From assembly GCF_050908995.1 (NCBI RefSeq), contig NC_135124.1, forward strand, positions 930,001-994,000: 64,000 nucleotides of DNA, written 5' to 3'. This stretch comes from Andrena cerasifolii. Lineage: Eukaryota; Arthropoda; Insecta; Hymenoptera; Andrenidae. The notes under the pieces were generated by a model. The model saw only the letters and a program-made list of their open reading frames with translations, did no database searches and was not told the DNA's origin. Below, in pieces: positions 29,382 through 40,308 of this stretch (position 1 is its first letter; the number at the start of each line of letters is the position of its first letter). The position numbers and the translations under genes are program-made.

Positions 29382-29419
29382 GAATTTTGTCTGCTTTTTG
29401 GCCATTTGGCCCCACTGTG
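29382..29419 (-). repeat. Transib right end resembling a 23-type RSS
   Basis: Read on the minus strand: CACAGTG (29419-29413), 22 bp, then ACAAAATTC (29390-29382), 7 of 9 matches to the consensus nonamer. A competing partial match at 11-bp spacing (CCAAAAAGC, also 7 of 9) means the spacing assignment is not unique. Confidence 0.65.
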
Positions 29420-29424
29420 CGTCA

Positions 29425-29799
29425 GTGGTCTGGAACACAAGACATAAGCTATGCATAAGCCTTGTCTAAAGGGTTCAACATAAATTTTTTAGACTGGCCT
29501 CAACAGCTTCGGGTAGCCCGATGCGTTTCTATGACCATGATTATGGTCCTGCACTACGGACAACAAAGATTGCTACCCTTAGTGATCGGAGGCTGGTTTC
29601 TGATCTGATGTTCCTTTATAAGTTAATACACGGTCAAATTAACTGCCCTGTAACGAATTTCAAACCCCTGCTGCCACAGCCATTTTGCCTCCTTTAAAAA
29701 ACCATCAAGCGCTAGAGTAATTTTCACATTTCATTATCGTATCACCTGTTAGCATGTAAGTGTGTGTGTGCATTGAATGGAACTGGCGTGAGAATGAAT
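29425..29799 (+). pseudogene. LINE reverse transcriptase C-terminal fragment, part 2
   Basis: Downstream continuation of 24222-24450. The phrase D-L-M-F-L-Y-K-L-I-H-G near 29615 is typical of the end of the LINE ORF2. Several frames are needed, so it is decayed. It is cut at its right side by the gypsy 3' LTR. Confidence 0.7.
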
Positions 29800-29803
29800 G
29801 TAA

Positions 29804-30675
29804 TGTTACGTCCTGAATGGACTTCCTGTAAATCACCCCGAACGGTTGGAATGATTTACCGGCTTCTTGCTCTTTTAAAGGGCTGAGGCCCAACTTGACT
29901 ATACTTACCGGGAATATGGACGGTGATAAGGGGGTTGAAATAATAGAGTACAAGGGATATAAGGGAGAAACGATAAAGATAAATATATTGTTACATAAAT
30001 AAGATTATCCTACCTCGAGACAACGCTTTGTCTCGGCTGTCGCTTGCTGTGTCGCTCGGGTGTCGCGCGGCACGCTTGCCGTCTCGCGTTTCGGTCGCTC
30101 GCTCTGTCGCTGACCCAAGGATAGGTCGTGGTCGCTCGCTGCGCTCTCAGATGTCGGTGGCCTGGTAACAGTCGTACCGCACTGTCTCTGAACGTCGTAT
30201 TTCTACGCGATCCTACGTCGGTCTCGATTGACGCGTAAGGGCTCTCCGGGCGAGGCTGTTTTCAGTATGTCGGACGAAGTTACCCTTCTTACGAATTACT
30301 ATCGGCCGAGTGCGCTTCGCCGAATCTACGCGGAGACGTGGTCGCGGTATCTAGACGGTCCTCCGGTCCGTCGTGACTCCCTAGCTCAAGCTCTCGAATA
30401 AGAATGATCTTTTCGCGGCTCTCGATCGCGGGCCGAACCTCGAACAATCCCCACGAATGGGGAAAACTGCCCCGTTGGCAGCTGTCGCTTGCTTTACTAA
30501 TTGAGCAATAATCGGGGGCCCGGGCCGAGCGCGGTCGTTGTCCCTTTCGCTGTTGCCACGGGCTCAGCACCACGCGATTGCTACACCCGAGGCGATTCCG
30601 CTGAATCGCCGGTGTCGCAAGGGAAAACGACGCTTGGACAACGAGCATGGGATGGACCGATAGGGGCATGTAACA
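29804..30675 (-). repeat. 3' LTR of the minus-strand gypsy element
   Basis: 872 bp from TGTTACGTCCTG to GGGGCATGTAACA on the plus strand. It matches 52756-53638 with scattered substitutions and an ~11-bp deletion that removes one side of a hairpin near 30500. A purine tract (GGAGAGG on the minus strand) lies just outside at 30676-30682, marking this as the 3' LTR. Confidence 0.9.
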
Positions 30676-30980
30676 CCTCTCCAATTAGACACGAAACGGT
30701 CTCGTGAGTCGATACCACGTGTGAAGTTGTCCGCGCGTACACTTTCATTAAAACTGCTTAAATCTAAGATTAACGCTCTTAAATTTAAAGGGTCGCAAGG
30801 GGGTCGTAATAAACGGATCAGGATTAAATGGCAAAAGAGAAACGATATATTGTTACAAGCGCGTTTGAATAATAGTGATAATAATAATAATGGATAATAA
30901 TGAATAATAATAATAAAGAGAAAAAAAGAAGGGGGTCCTAAGGCCGTTGCTGCTCTGCCAAGGCTGAGGGTGCTGGTATC

Positions 30981-31448
30981 TCACTCCGCTCCGGCGGGCA
31001 CAATCCATGGGATGTCCCTTGGCTGCGGGGGCTCCAAGGGCCGAGGCGCTTTCAGGACCGGGAATGCCGAGAGGTAACGTGGTTCCATCTCCAGGATGGC
31101 CCGGATGCACCCCGTACAGTCGTCGGGCAGGGCCCACTGCAAGTGCCGGTCCCGGCACTGTACACATTTGGTGAGGACCACTGCCCTCGGTATTACCGCC
31201 AACCAGTGCGCCGGAATCCTCTCGTAACTGGCGAAGTCCTTCGGTGGTCTCAGCCACGCGCAGGCTTCGCACAGGGTCTGCGTCTTAGTGACCCTGTTGG
31301 TCCATACCCGACTGTTGTTTCCGAGGACGTCTTTTGGGGACCTTACGCAAAGCCTCCGTCCGAAGGACGCGTGGAGGTGGCGCGGAAGGACCGCTTCAGC
31401 CAACGAGGACCGTGTGCACTTAGTGTCGTGGAACTTTGGCGTATACAT
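30981..31448 (-). CDS. Accessory ORF between env and 3' LTR, 155 aa
   Basis: Intact frame in an element whose other genes are broken. It opens M-Y-T-P-K-F-H-D-T-K-C and contains C-E-A-C about residue 62 and C-V-Q-C about residue 97, followed by a further C-T-G-C. This spacing could bind zinc. The C-terminal third is Pro-rich. It lies downstream of env on the same strand with its own TATA-like box upstream. I do not recognise it; it may be a captured or lineage-specific gene. Confidence 0.45.
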   Translation of the reverse strand: MYTPKFHDTKCTRSSLAEAVLPRHLHASFGRRLCVRSPKDVLGNNSRVWTNRVTKTQTLCEACAWLRPPKDFASYERIPAHWLAVIPRAVVLTKCVQCRDRHLQWALPDDCTGCIRAILEMEPRYLSAFPVLKAPRPLEPPQPRDIPWIVPAGAE

Positions 31449-31502
31449 TTTCGAGTAAAGAAAAATTTTCTTACGATTGTCGCCCGTCCACTTGATTGAT
31501 GT

Positions 31503-31511
31503 CTTATATAC
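31503..31511 (-). promoter_or_regulatory. TATA-like box upstream of the accessory ORF
   Basis: On the minus strand GTATATAAG lies about 60 bp before the ATG at 31448. The spacing fits a start site about 30 bp downstream and a short leader, so the ORF could have had its own promoter. Confidence 0.4.
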
Positions 31512-31857
31512 TATTGTCCCTACTATCTAGTTATAGCAGCAAAGCGCTTCGTAGGAGTCGATTCTTAAGGCTAACGCGCGGGGGCTTTTGCTGTGATCAG
31601 CGAAACCATGCCTTAAAATATTTCGAAGCATGACTCGGCACCCATGAAACTTCTCGCTCTCTCTACATGAGTTTTATCATTTGTCCTCGTGGACGGAATA
31701 ACGGGTAGATCGGGAGGAAAGGATGTAAAGCAAGAGGACGGGGTCTTAAAATTATTTGCGGGGGGGCGGGGTGGTACCATTTCTATATCCACTTTTGTCT
31801 CTTTCCTTGAGGGCTGGCGATGTTGTGCGCGGCGTGCCTTCAAAAACGGTATCCAAT

Positions 31858-33514
31858 TCAGACAATAAGGAGGATGATGAAGATTCCTCCCAGTCCGGGC
31901 AGTCCATAGGTAACATAAGTAGTTAGGTTTTTGGTTCGATGGTGGGTGGCCAGCTCCCTTGCCTGTCTTTCAATGTCTTCCAGGGCGACTGCGTTTGCTT
32001 TCGTATGGGCGTCGTGAAGGGTCCCCTGAGGTTCCTTTCCTTGATGGTCGGACAACATTTTCACGTGATGTTCCGTGAGCGTTGGCAGGATCCCTGAGAT
32101 GTTTATATCGATGGATGGTTTGTAGACGGTTGTCAATGCCTCGGTGTCAACTCCGGATGCCCAGACCTGATCGGTGCCGATCTTAGCCTGACAATCTCCC
32201 TTCAATTGTAATATTCCTGCACCCTGGAGCATTTCATATCCGGCCGCGTGCTTGTTGCATTGGATCTGCAGGGCCTGGGTGTCTTTCATGGAATATAACC
32301 AGGTGTTGGGTGCGACCATCTTCTTGAGGAAGGTTCGACTTCCGGGAAAGGCCTTGATGTTGCAACTAGACTACTTGATGTTCTGTGGTCTTAACAACGC
32401 ATCCGTCTCGCAGCTAGGTGCGTTCTCCAAGTCTTGGATCGGTACGCTGAGTTCGCACGTGTACATCCGAGGGTGCTTCCTGCATGCTGTTGGGCATGAA
32501 GTATTGGGTTTTGGTTTGGCTGATTGCCAAATATTGTGTTCTTGGTACTATGAATATAGGGGTAGAGACATTGGTCGGTATAGACTGGAACGAAGGGCAC
32601 GGATGTAGGTGATAATGGTCGAAGGGGATTTGGTCTAGTAAAGGGATGTCGAGTGACAAGATGATTCGACCCTGTATGTAAGCTACGTTCAATTTGGTCA
32701 CCCCTTGTAGTTGTTCGGAATTCAATTCTTCCAGGGTCAGCGGGAATTCGTACGGCGTGGTTTCGCGAATTCGTTCGCAAGTTTGCGCAAGCTGACTGGG
32801 AGACAATACGACCGGATGTAAGATACCGAGTTTCGTGAACGTGAGCGCGTCCGTAATTACAATGAGCGCGGTTACATACTCGTCCACGTGTCTGGTCATC
32901 AAAAATGCCCATGTCGAAAAAGCTAATTGTAAGTCTACTTTTGTTTCGCGTTCGTCTAATTGTAATGTACCCGCTGCTATTTCCTTAATTCTATTGCCCA
33001 TGTTTTGCACGGAACCCGTTACAGCTTTTAGTGTGTTGTATATATCCTGGAATTCGGATTTTACAATGTGTGTTTGGTTTCCTAACAGTTCGGCTAAGTG
33101 ATTTTGATCTTTGTACAGTTTATCTATTTTCTTATTGTAATATTGGGCGTCGTCGCTGTCTAAAGTTCCGAAAAGGGCCTTACTCAGCGATCCGATGAAT
33201 CCTAATGGTACCGATCGCTTGGTACGGCGGAGCGGTGGTTTTCCGAGTATGCTGCCTAGCAAGTCATCGTAACGTTTACCATTGCAGAGTTTTCGCTACA
33301 AGGCTTCGTCAAGGGCGTCGGCTGGACAAGGCATCCAGCTATGTGCTTTACACACTGTTTTTATCCGGTCAATCTGGGGTTGAATCTGCGGTCTCGAAGC
33401 TAGTACTTCCGCGACTCCTATGCTCGTGACCAGCCTCCATTGGGTATGGAAAACTCGGAGGGGTCGGATCCTTTCGTAGTACAAGTCCGGGTCGTGGGTC
33501 TGGGTTAGACCCAA
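31858..33514 (-). pseudogene. Errantivirus-like envelope gene (F-type), degraded
   Basis: The frame enters near 33514, meets a TAG at 33296-33298, continues to 32414 and needs a shift near 32400 to reach 31858. Features in order: a cleavage-type R-R-T-K-R-S followed by a fusion-peptide-like G-F-I-G-S-L-S-K-A-L-F-G-T-L, a long amphipathic helix region, and a final hydrophobic segment (G-G-I-F-I-I-L-L-I-V) at the C-terminal end. This layout is that of the insect F-type fusion protein. Its N-terminal part overlaps the end of pol, as in errantiviruses. The breaks make it non-functional. Confidence 0.8.
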
Positions 33515-33899
33515 GGTGGTTTTTCTTTAATATAGGCATGTTTCAGTTTGTCGAAATGTTTTATGATTTGTTGGCCCTCATCCGAAATTAGTATTGCATT
33601 GTTTGTTCGGTGATTGCTTTTATCTTGTAAGGACCGATGTAATGTGGATCGAATTTATGAAGCCGTGGCTCCTTTTGTACGTAAACAAGGTCATTTGGCG
33701 CGAACGTGACCTGGTTACTTTTGCGGTCGTAGATGTTTTTCAAACGCGATTTGCTAGTATCCAAATTTGATCGTGTAGTCGCTCGGATTTCGTCTAAGCG
33801 CTCCACTAGATCCTGTACGTATCCCGGGTATGTTAGTAATTCCTCGCGGGACATAGGCGTAAACGAATCCCGAGTTAATTGTCAAAAAACTACTTCATA
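33506..33899 (-). pseudogene. Gypsy integrase, C-terminal part
   Basis: Continues the integrase from the far side of the BEL insertion, starting in the P-Y-E-V-V region and running through Y-D-R-K-S-N then L-V-Y-V-Q-K and P-H-Y-I-G-P-Y-K-I, the GPY/F module that binds DNA. There is a stop close to the insertion, and a frame change at about 33588. It ends overlapping the env start. Confidence 0.78.
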
Positions 33900-33904
33900 C
33901 GGAG

Positions 33905-34846
33905 TGTTCGCGCACCGAATGGATCGGAGCTTGCGAGCACGTATTCCACAATGAGACTGGACTACAGAGAGTCAAGTCAACGGAGGGCGTAAATCTCCGT
34001 CTTGATTTTTATCAACACTGTGTTGCAACATGCACCCTTACTACGATTTACCGTGGTAAAGGAGAATAAATTGGTTGAAGCAGACGTTGAAGAAACAATA
34101 ACAATAAAAGTATATTAATAAAAAAATATGTGTAACTGTTGTACAAGTGGATAAGTATTTTGCGAAGAATGACTCCACACCGTGTTAATGCGACTTCGGA
34201 TCTTTGGTGTTCGGTCTGCTGGATTTGACGTTTTGTCGTGAACTAACTGTTCGGAAATCTTGTATCGTTAAAGTAAGCTCGGATTTTCGTTGATTGGATA
34301 GATGACAGAGTGGGCGGTTGCAAGTTGTTATTTCCTATTGGTTATAGTTTGAAATCAAGGAACCGCCCTTACATTTTCGAGGGAGTCGTGGTGGAGGAAA
34401 AGGTTTCTTAGCAGGGTGGTACATACACGTGAAATTCATAACTGTGCAAGTTCGAGGATTATTTTGGCCGCGTTGACCTTTCGAATATCTATCGACGGTA
34501 TGGATTTTGTGATCCGGCAATTTGGTACGCCGTAGTACCGCGCGGACGAGACCGGTGGCCGACCAGATGTTGGGACCATGTACCTTTTTTTTCTAAAATA
34601 TTACAAGCTAACGAATATTGCTGAAGCTGTAAAACGAAAGTCGGCACGGTTATGCGGAGACACGGAGGACCGAGTCCCGTTACAAGAAGACAATGCATTG
34701 GAGAAAACTTATTCCTAAAGGGATTTGAGAATCATATAGTCGAATATGAAAGACTTAAAGCTACGATCCTAATCTTAGCTACGCCATTAGCGCGACGCCC
34801 GCATGTCATTGCAACATTATTTATTAATTTTTGTGAGTGCTCAACA
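33905..34846 (-). repeat. BEL 3' LTR, full length
   Basis: 942 bp from TGTTCGCGCACC to GTGAGTGCTCAACA on the plus strand. A purine tract (CGGGGCGAGGA on the minus strand) adjoins it at 34847-34858. Positions 34001-34846 match 40309-41155. Confidence 0.9.
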
Positions 34847-35015
34847 TCCTCGCCCCGTTGAGAGGCTATCGATCAAGGTAATTATGCAATATGTATGATT
34901 GTCGTTATGGTTATGTATCAGAATTCGTAAGCTGGATGGATCCTGTGGTGCATGGCGGCTTTGCGGACTTGTCCTCGTGACTCTGGTTGGGTAGGGGAAC
35001 CAATCGTTTGATGCT

Positions 35016-36410
35016 TCAATCGAGCACGTTCGTAGCGGTTTTAACTGTAACAGCGCGAACAATGCCATCGGAACCGGGATGTATCTTGATGACTCTGCCC
35101 AGGGCCCACTGCATGGGCGGTACGTTATCTTCCCTAAGAAGGACGACAGTACCCTCCTTGACTGAATGGGTACCGCTGGTCCATTTGCTGCGGCTGGTCA
35201 GCTCATTCAGGTACTCTTTATGCCATCTGGTCCAAAAATGTTGTTTTACTTTTTGGATGTGTTGCCAGCTGGATAAACGGTTAGGTGGTGTATCTCTGAA
35301 ATCTCGATCTCGTAGACTCGTTAGTGAATCGCCAATGAGGAAGTGACCGGGAGTTAGGACGAGGAGATCGTTTGGGTCGGAAGAAATAAGAGTGAGCGGG
35401 CGAGAATTTAAAATAGACTCAATTTCAATGATTAAAGTATTAAAATTTTCGAAAGTGAAAAGTTCGTTGCCTACGACGCGTTTGAGATGGTGTTTGAAGG
35501 ACTTCACTGCTGCTTCCCAAAGACCACCGAAATGTGGGGTCAAAGGAAGAATGAAATTCCATTCGATATTTCGATCTGCAAGAAAGGTTCTCACCTTATC
35601 GCGGTGGTCGTCCGATTGTAAGAGAATACGTAATTCGCGCAATTCGTTGTTCGCGCCCACGAAGTTTGTGCCGTTGTCTGAGTGCAAGCTGATACAAAAT
35701 CCTCTTCTGGCGATAAACCGTCGAAGAGCGGCGATAAAGGCCTCGCTGGTGACATCACTTACGAGTTCGAGGTGTACAGCCTTTACTGCAAGACAGACAA
35801 ATACGGCAACGTACACCTTGATCCGCTTGACGTTTCGATGCCGGCGTTCCTTGATGAAGAATGGTCCGCAGTAATCCACTCCTACTTTGGCGAATGGACG
35901 AGACTCTGTAACCCTTGCTTCAGGGAGATTACCCATGATGTAATTGATAGGTGGTGGTCGTGTTCTACAGCAACGTGTACAATTTCTTATTGTTTTCCAA
36001 ACTTGGGTTCGACCGTCTATAGGCCAGTACCGGCGTCGCACTGCATACAGGGTAGCTTGAGTTCCTGCATGTAATTGGATGCGATGTTCATTTTCTATAA
36101 TTAACATTGTGACGCGTGTTTTCGAGACGATGATTGGGTGTTTTTGCGAAAATGGCATTGTCGAATGTTTCAATCGACCTCCAACGCGTAGTAGCCCGTA
36201 TTGATCGATGAAAGGATTCAGGCGTTGTAATTTACCCTTTACATGGTCGGTCTTACCCTGAATAAGATACCGTAGCTCGTCTTGGAAATGCTGTTGTTGT
36301 ATACGTTTGATGATAGCATCATGAGCATACTTAAGTTCTGATGTCGTGAGAATTCCCTTCGCGATGTTGGTGCGTTTCCATCGGAAGCAACGCGCGATTA
36401 TCCGTTGCAT
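35016..36410 (-). pseudogene. BEL pol, integrase part
   Basis: 464 codons in the same frame as the upstream pol segment, separated by a TGA at 36417-36419. It holds the zinc-binding part (H-x4-H... then C-T-R-C), D in G-V-D-Y-C-G-P-F, D in L-H-S-D-N-G-T-N-F, and E in G-L-W-E-A-A-V-K-S-F-K, which together form the DDE site. The C-terminal domain has L-L-R-E-D-N-V-P-P-M-Q-W and G-R-V, as in BEL/Pao integrases. A stop at 35016 truncates the last basic residues. Confidence 0.9.
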
Positions 36411-36416
36411 TTTTCC

Positions 36417-38762
36417 TCATGATGAGTATCTCTCCAGGATCGTAGTATCTAAGGGTGTGGTGGTTAAACAGATCGTCGCCTTTTGTTCAGGGATGCTCAA
36501 TGGTGTCATTTCCCAGACTGGCGAATGAGATTCGTCGTGGTGGAGCCATTCCGGTCCGTGGTGCCAAATGGTAGGCTGAAGGAATTCCTCCGGTGACTGA
36601 CCTCGAGAAATGAAGTCCGCGGGATTGTCGAATGTTCTTACGTGACGCCAGTTTGTGATTTCAGTTTTCGTCTGAATTTCTGAAACTCGGTTCGCGACGA
36701 AGGTTTTTAATGTGTGAGGAGAGGTGTTCAGCCAGTGTAGGACAATGGTGGAATCTGTCCAGAACATGGTGCGCTCTGTATTGAAACGTAGAGCCTTTCT
36801 GACCGTGTCAACCAGAGATGTAAGAAGGAGCGCCCCACACAATTCGAGTCGCGGAATCGATTGCTGTTTAAGAGGAGCTACTCTGGATTTTGCTAGTAAA
36901 AGCTCGATCCGTATGCGACCACGTGCATCAGCAGTGCGGAGGTAAATGCACGCTCCGTAGGCCCTTTCGCTGGCATCGCAAAACCCGTGAATCTGAATAT
37001 TTGTTGCTCGATTGATAATTGTGCTACGTGGGAATGTGATATGGTTTAGTAATGGTAACTGGATATAATATTGAGTCCATTCCGAATGAATGCTCATCGG
37101 CAATGATTCATCCCAATCGATTTTTAGAGACCAAAGCTTCTGAAGTAAGATTTTTGCGATTATGATCACTGGCCCTAGGAGTCCCAGTGGATCGTAAATT
37201 TTCGCGATTTCGGAGCTGATGTAACGTTTTGTGACGCGTAAAGGAGAAGTCGAGATTTTAACCGCGTAGTTAATGATATCCTCCGTAGAATTCCAATAAA
37301 CTCCGAGGGTTTTTAGAGTTGATGATTCGCCGAGGTGAAGGTTATTGTTGATTAATTCTTTTGGCAAATCCTGTAATAGGCTTCGATCGTTGGATGCCCA
37401 CTGTCGAACATTTAAACCGGCTAGTTTGAGAAGTTCCATCAGTTCCTTCCGAAGGGCGACTGCATCTTCTTTTGTTGAGGCTCCTGTAAGCGCGTCATCT
37501 ACGTAAAAGTCTCGCTGTAAAACCTCGGAAGCGCGAGGAAATCGATGACCTTCGTCTTGACTCAATTGTTTAAGGCAACGAATGGCTAAGTATGGGGCAG
37601 CTGAAACTCCGAACGTTACTGTGTTAAGTTGGTAAATCTTAACCCTTCCATCGTTGTCGCGCCAAAGAATCCGTTGATATTTCCTGTCCTCCGGTCGGAC
37701 AAGGAATTGCCGATACATTTTTTCAATGTCACCGGTGATGACATATCGATGAGAGCGAAAACGAAGGAGTATATACAAGAGGTCATCCTGAATCTTGGGA
37801 CCCACATGTAAAGCATCGTTCAGGGATACTCCTGTGCTGGTTCCTGCTGATGCGTCGAAAACAACCCTCAGCTTCGTTGTTTGACTGGTAGTTTTGATGA
37901 CCCCATGATGTGGTAGATAATAGCCGTCGTTAAATGAATGAATATCTGTAATTTCGGACATGTGGCCGAGATCCAGATATTCTTGAATCACCGCGCGGTA
38001 TTGTTGGCATAACTCTGCGTCCCCTTGTAGCTTCCGCTCAAGAGAACTGAGTCGCTTCAAAGCTCTCGACCTCGATTGTCCGAGCTGTCGAATCTTGTCA
38101 TTGAATGGGAGCGCAACGACGTATCTTCCATCAAAGGTTCGCGAGGTATTGACCTGGAAGTGTTGTTCACAGGTGGCTTCTGATTCCGACAGATGCTGGA
38201 CTTGTGGGCCTTCTTCGATCTCCCAAAACCGAGCAAGATCCAATTGAAGAACAGTAGTTGTGTGGCAAAAACGTTTTCTAATTGACGGAGCGATTGGTAC
38301 GCTCCCCCTGATGATCCATCCGAATCTCGTTTTTTGTAAGATCAGATCTGGACCGTCAGGAGGTGACAGATCGATTTGACCGACGCACAATAATGACAAT
38401 GCCATTCCGGAACCTAATAATAAGTCGACAGGTGCCGGCCGATGGAAATAGGGATCGGCCAAGTTGATATTACCTGGAATGGCCAAGGTCGAACGGCCGA
38501 TCGGCTGGTAGGGTATTAGCGCCGAAATGTTGGGGACGGTCAAGAAGGTTAATGTACGCTGGTAATTGCTGGCGCGTGCTTGGATGGTTGCTTCAATGCT
38601 ATGCGTTGCAACCGTGGACATGTCGTTGAGGGCTCCAATGGGAACGTAACATTTCTTTCGCGGTAAATTTAGTCCTTTGGCGAAGTTCTCGGTCATGAAA
38701 TTTGACGTCGCACATGTGTCGATTAATGTTCGACAGCTTACAGGTTGCTGGTCTTTATTCAT
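36417..38762 (-). pseudogene. BEL pol: protease, reverse transcriptase, RNase H
   Basis: 781 codons. The aspartic protease site reads L-I-D-T-C at residues 13-17, with Cys where most retroelement proteases have Gly. RT shows G-D-I-E-K-M-Y near residue 344 and Y-V-D-D at 420-423. RNase H has G-F-C-D-A-S near residue 600 and a later F-W-T-D-S. The frame extends upstream through 38763-38908 with one more TGA, so gag and pol were probably one ORF. The ending TGA is a point-type break before integrase. Confidence 0.92.
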
Positions 38763-38908
38763 GACCTTGATTTGCGCCGCAACAAGGAGTTCATTGGTAG
38801 CAGGATTAATAACAAAAGCGTTTTGACCTGCTGTTCCCTTTGGATACTCAACGTCTTTTAGTCAATCCGACGTCGACGGATCTACTTCTGCTAACGAATC
38901 AGAAGTAA

Positions 38909-40138
38909 CTACATCCTCCTCTGGCAGATACGACATGCACCCGCTTTACAATATTTTAGCGAGTGTCCGAATCCGAGACAGTTGGGACATAAGGAGGCCT
39001 TTTCAACCACGAGGGATCGTTCCTTTACCGATTGCCCCCTGAACGTTTCGCAATACCAGATCCCGTGAGAACCCTTGCAAACGGGACATTCCGAATATTT
39101 TGTGGTTACGAATGCGTGACCTCGCGGTGGCCCCGATTTGTTCACCCGTTGTTGTTCCGTCGGTCCTCGCTTGCTTCTCTCCGTAAACGCTGATTTTGAT
39201 GGTGAAGCTGGAGCGCAGTTCGCACGTTTCTCCAAAAATTCCAAGAGGTTAATGTATGACGGCATCTTCTTGTCCTTTAGAGTAATTTCCCACTGCCAAA
39301 CGGTATTTGAATTCACTTTCGATAGGATGGTGGAAATAAGGAGAGTGTTCCATGATTCAATTGGTTCCCCAAGATTTTTCAACGCTCGTAGATGTTGGTT
39401 CATGAAATCTACGAGGTCGCCTAGTGATTCTGAAGAGTCCTTTACGAGTTTTGGGTAGTCTCGAATCGCGTCACAGTGTCGCAACAAAATTCTGCGCGTA
39501 AAATCGTATTTCGCCTTTAATATTTCGATCGCGCTGGTGTAATTCCCGTCGGTCGTACTTAAGGACTGAATAGACGCGGCTGCTTTGCCTAACAGGACTG
39601 ACCGGAGGTATTGTAGTTTTTGCACCGGCGTTAGATCTTCGTTGCGGTCGATCGAGGATGAAAAGATGTCGAAAAATGATGGCCAGTTCTCGATTGTCCC
39701 ATCGAAAGTCGGTAAACCCAATTCAGGGAGTTTAACCGTCAATCGAGCAGACATTGTTGATGCGGGTGATGAATTCGACGCGCGCATTGTTGGGGCTGCC
39801 GGCGAATCTCTGTCAATGAGCCTGTTGACGCGCGCTACGACGAGGTGATAGCGGTTTTGAATTTCGTACCGGCGTGTTTCCTCCTCTTCATCGAGGTCCT
39901 CAAAGGCGGATTGGATATTTTCAAATCGACTCCAGTGTTCGTTCAGACTATTCAAGTGTGATTTCAGAAGATACGCGTCGCTCTGTCCTCCGTCTGGACA
40001 TTCGTTAAGCAGTGTCTCAAACGAGGTAATCTGTTCTATGATTTTACCGCGTTTGCGTCGTATAAAACTGATTTCTTGCGCTAGAGTATCTACTTGCACT
40101 AAGTGGGCAGATTGATCAGAACGCCTCGTTTTCGGCAT
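38909..40138 (-). CDS. BEL gag polyprotein segment, 409 aa
   Basis: The N-terminal half is helical and charged, with a coiled-coil-like start. The middle holds the DUF1759-type region (L-P-E-L-G-L-P-T-F-D-G, then W-P-S-F-F-D-I-F). The C-terminal part has Cys-rich fingers (C-P-V-C-K-G-S-H, and C-P-N-C-L-G-F-G-H followed by C-R-I-C). The frame ends where pol lies in another frame, likely through a one-base indel. It packages RNA and forms the particle. Confidence 0.88.
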   Translation of the reverse strand: MPKTRRSDQSAHLVQVDTLAQEISFIRRKRGKIIEQITSFETLLNECPDGGQSDAYLLKSHLNSLNEHWSRFENIQSAFEDLDEEEETRRYEIQNRYHLVVARVNRLIDRDSPAAPTMRASNSSPASTMSARLTVKLPELGLPTFDGTIENWPSFFDIFSSSIDRNEDLTPVQKLQYLRSVLLGKAAASIQSLSTTDGNYTSAIEILKAKYDFTRRILLRHCDAIRDYPKLVKDSSESLGDLVDFMNQHLRALKNLGEPIESWNTLLISTILSKVNSNTVWQWEITLKDKKMPSYINLLEFLEKRANCAPASPSKSAFTERSKRGPTEQQRVNKSGPPRGHAFVTTKYSECPVCKGSHGIWYCETFRGQSVKERSLVVEKASLCPNCLGFGHSLKYCKAGACRICQRRM

Positions 40139-40308
40139 CGTGGGAATAAGATAAGGAGACGAGAAAGGACTTGGCGAAACAAGAACGAGCCTACCTTATC
40201 GAAGTGAAGTCGTCAGGGATGTTGATATCCGTCACGACGTCCGGAACTTGTAGAGATCCTGGACTGGATGCTGCACAGGGTGGTGCAGATTGGTTGGCCT
40301 CTGGATCA
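40139..40308. other. BEL leader between 5' LTR and gag
   Basis: 170 bp of non-coding leader. No TGG-type primer-binding site follows the LTR remnant, consistent with a deletion at the LTR/leader junction. Confidence 0.6.

Larger units (their letters stand above)
24451..29419 (+). mobile_element. Transib transposon, interrupted by a hAT-like element
   Basis: The termini are CACAGTGGGGCAAACGCGG (left) and the inverted CACAGTGGGGCCAAATGG (right). The 5-bp flanks TGTCG (24446-24450) and CGTCA (29420-29424) fit one CGTCG-type target duplication that has lost CpG at either side. The internal transposase is of the RAG1-like type. Net length without the nested hAT-like element (25986-27898) is 3056 bp, normal for Transib. 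Confidence 0.9.
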
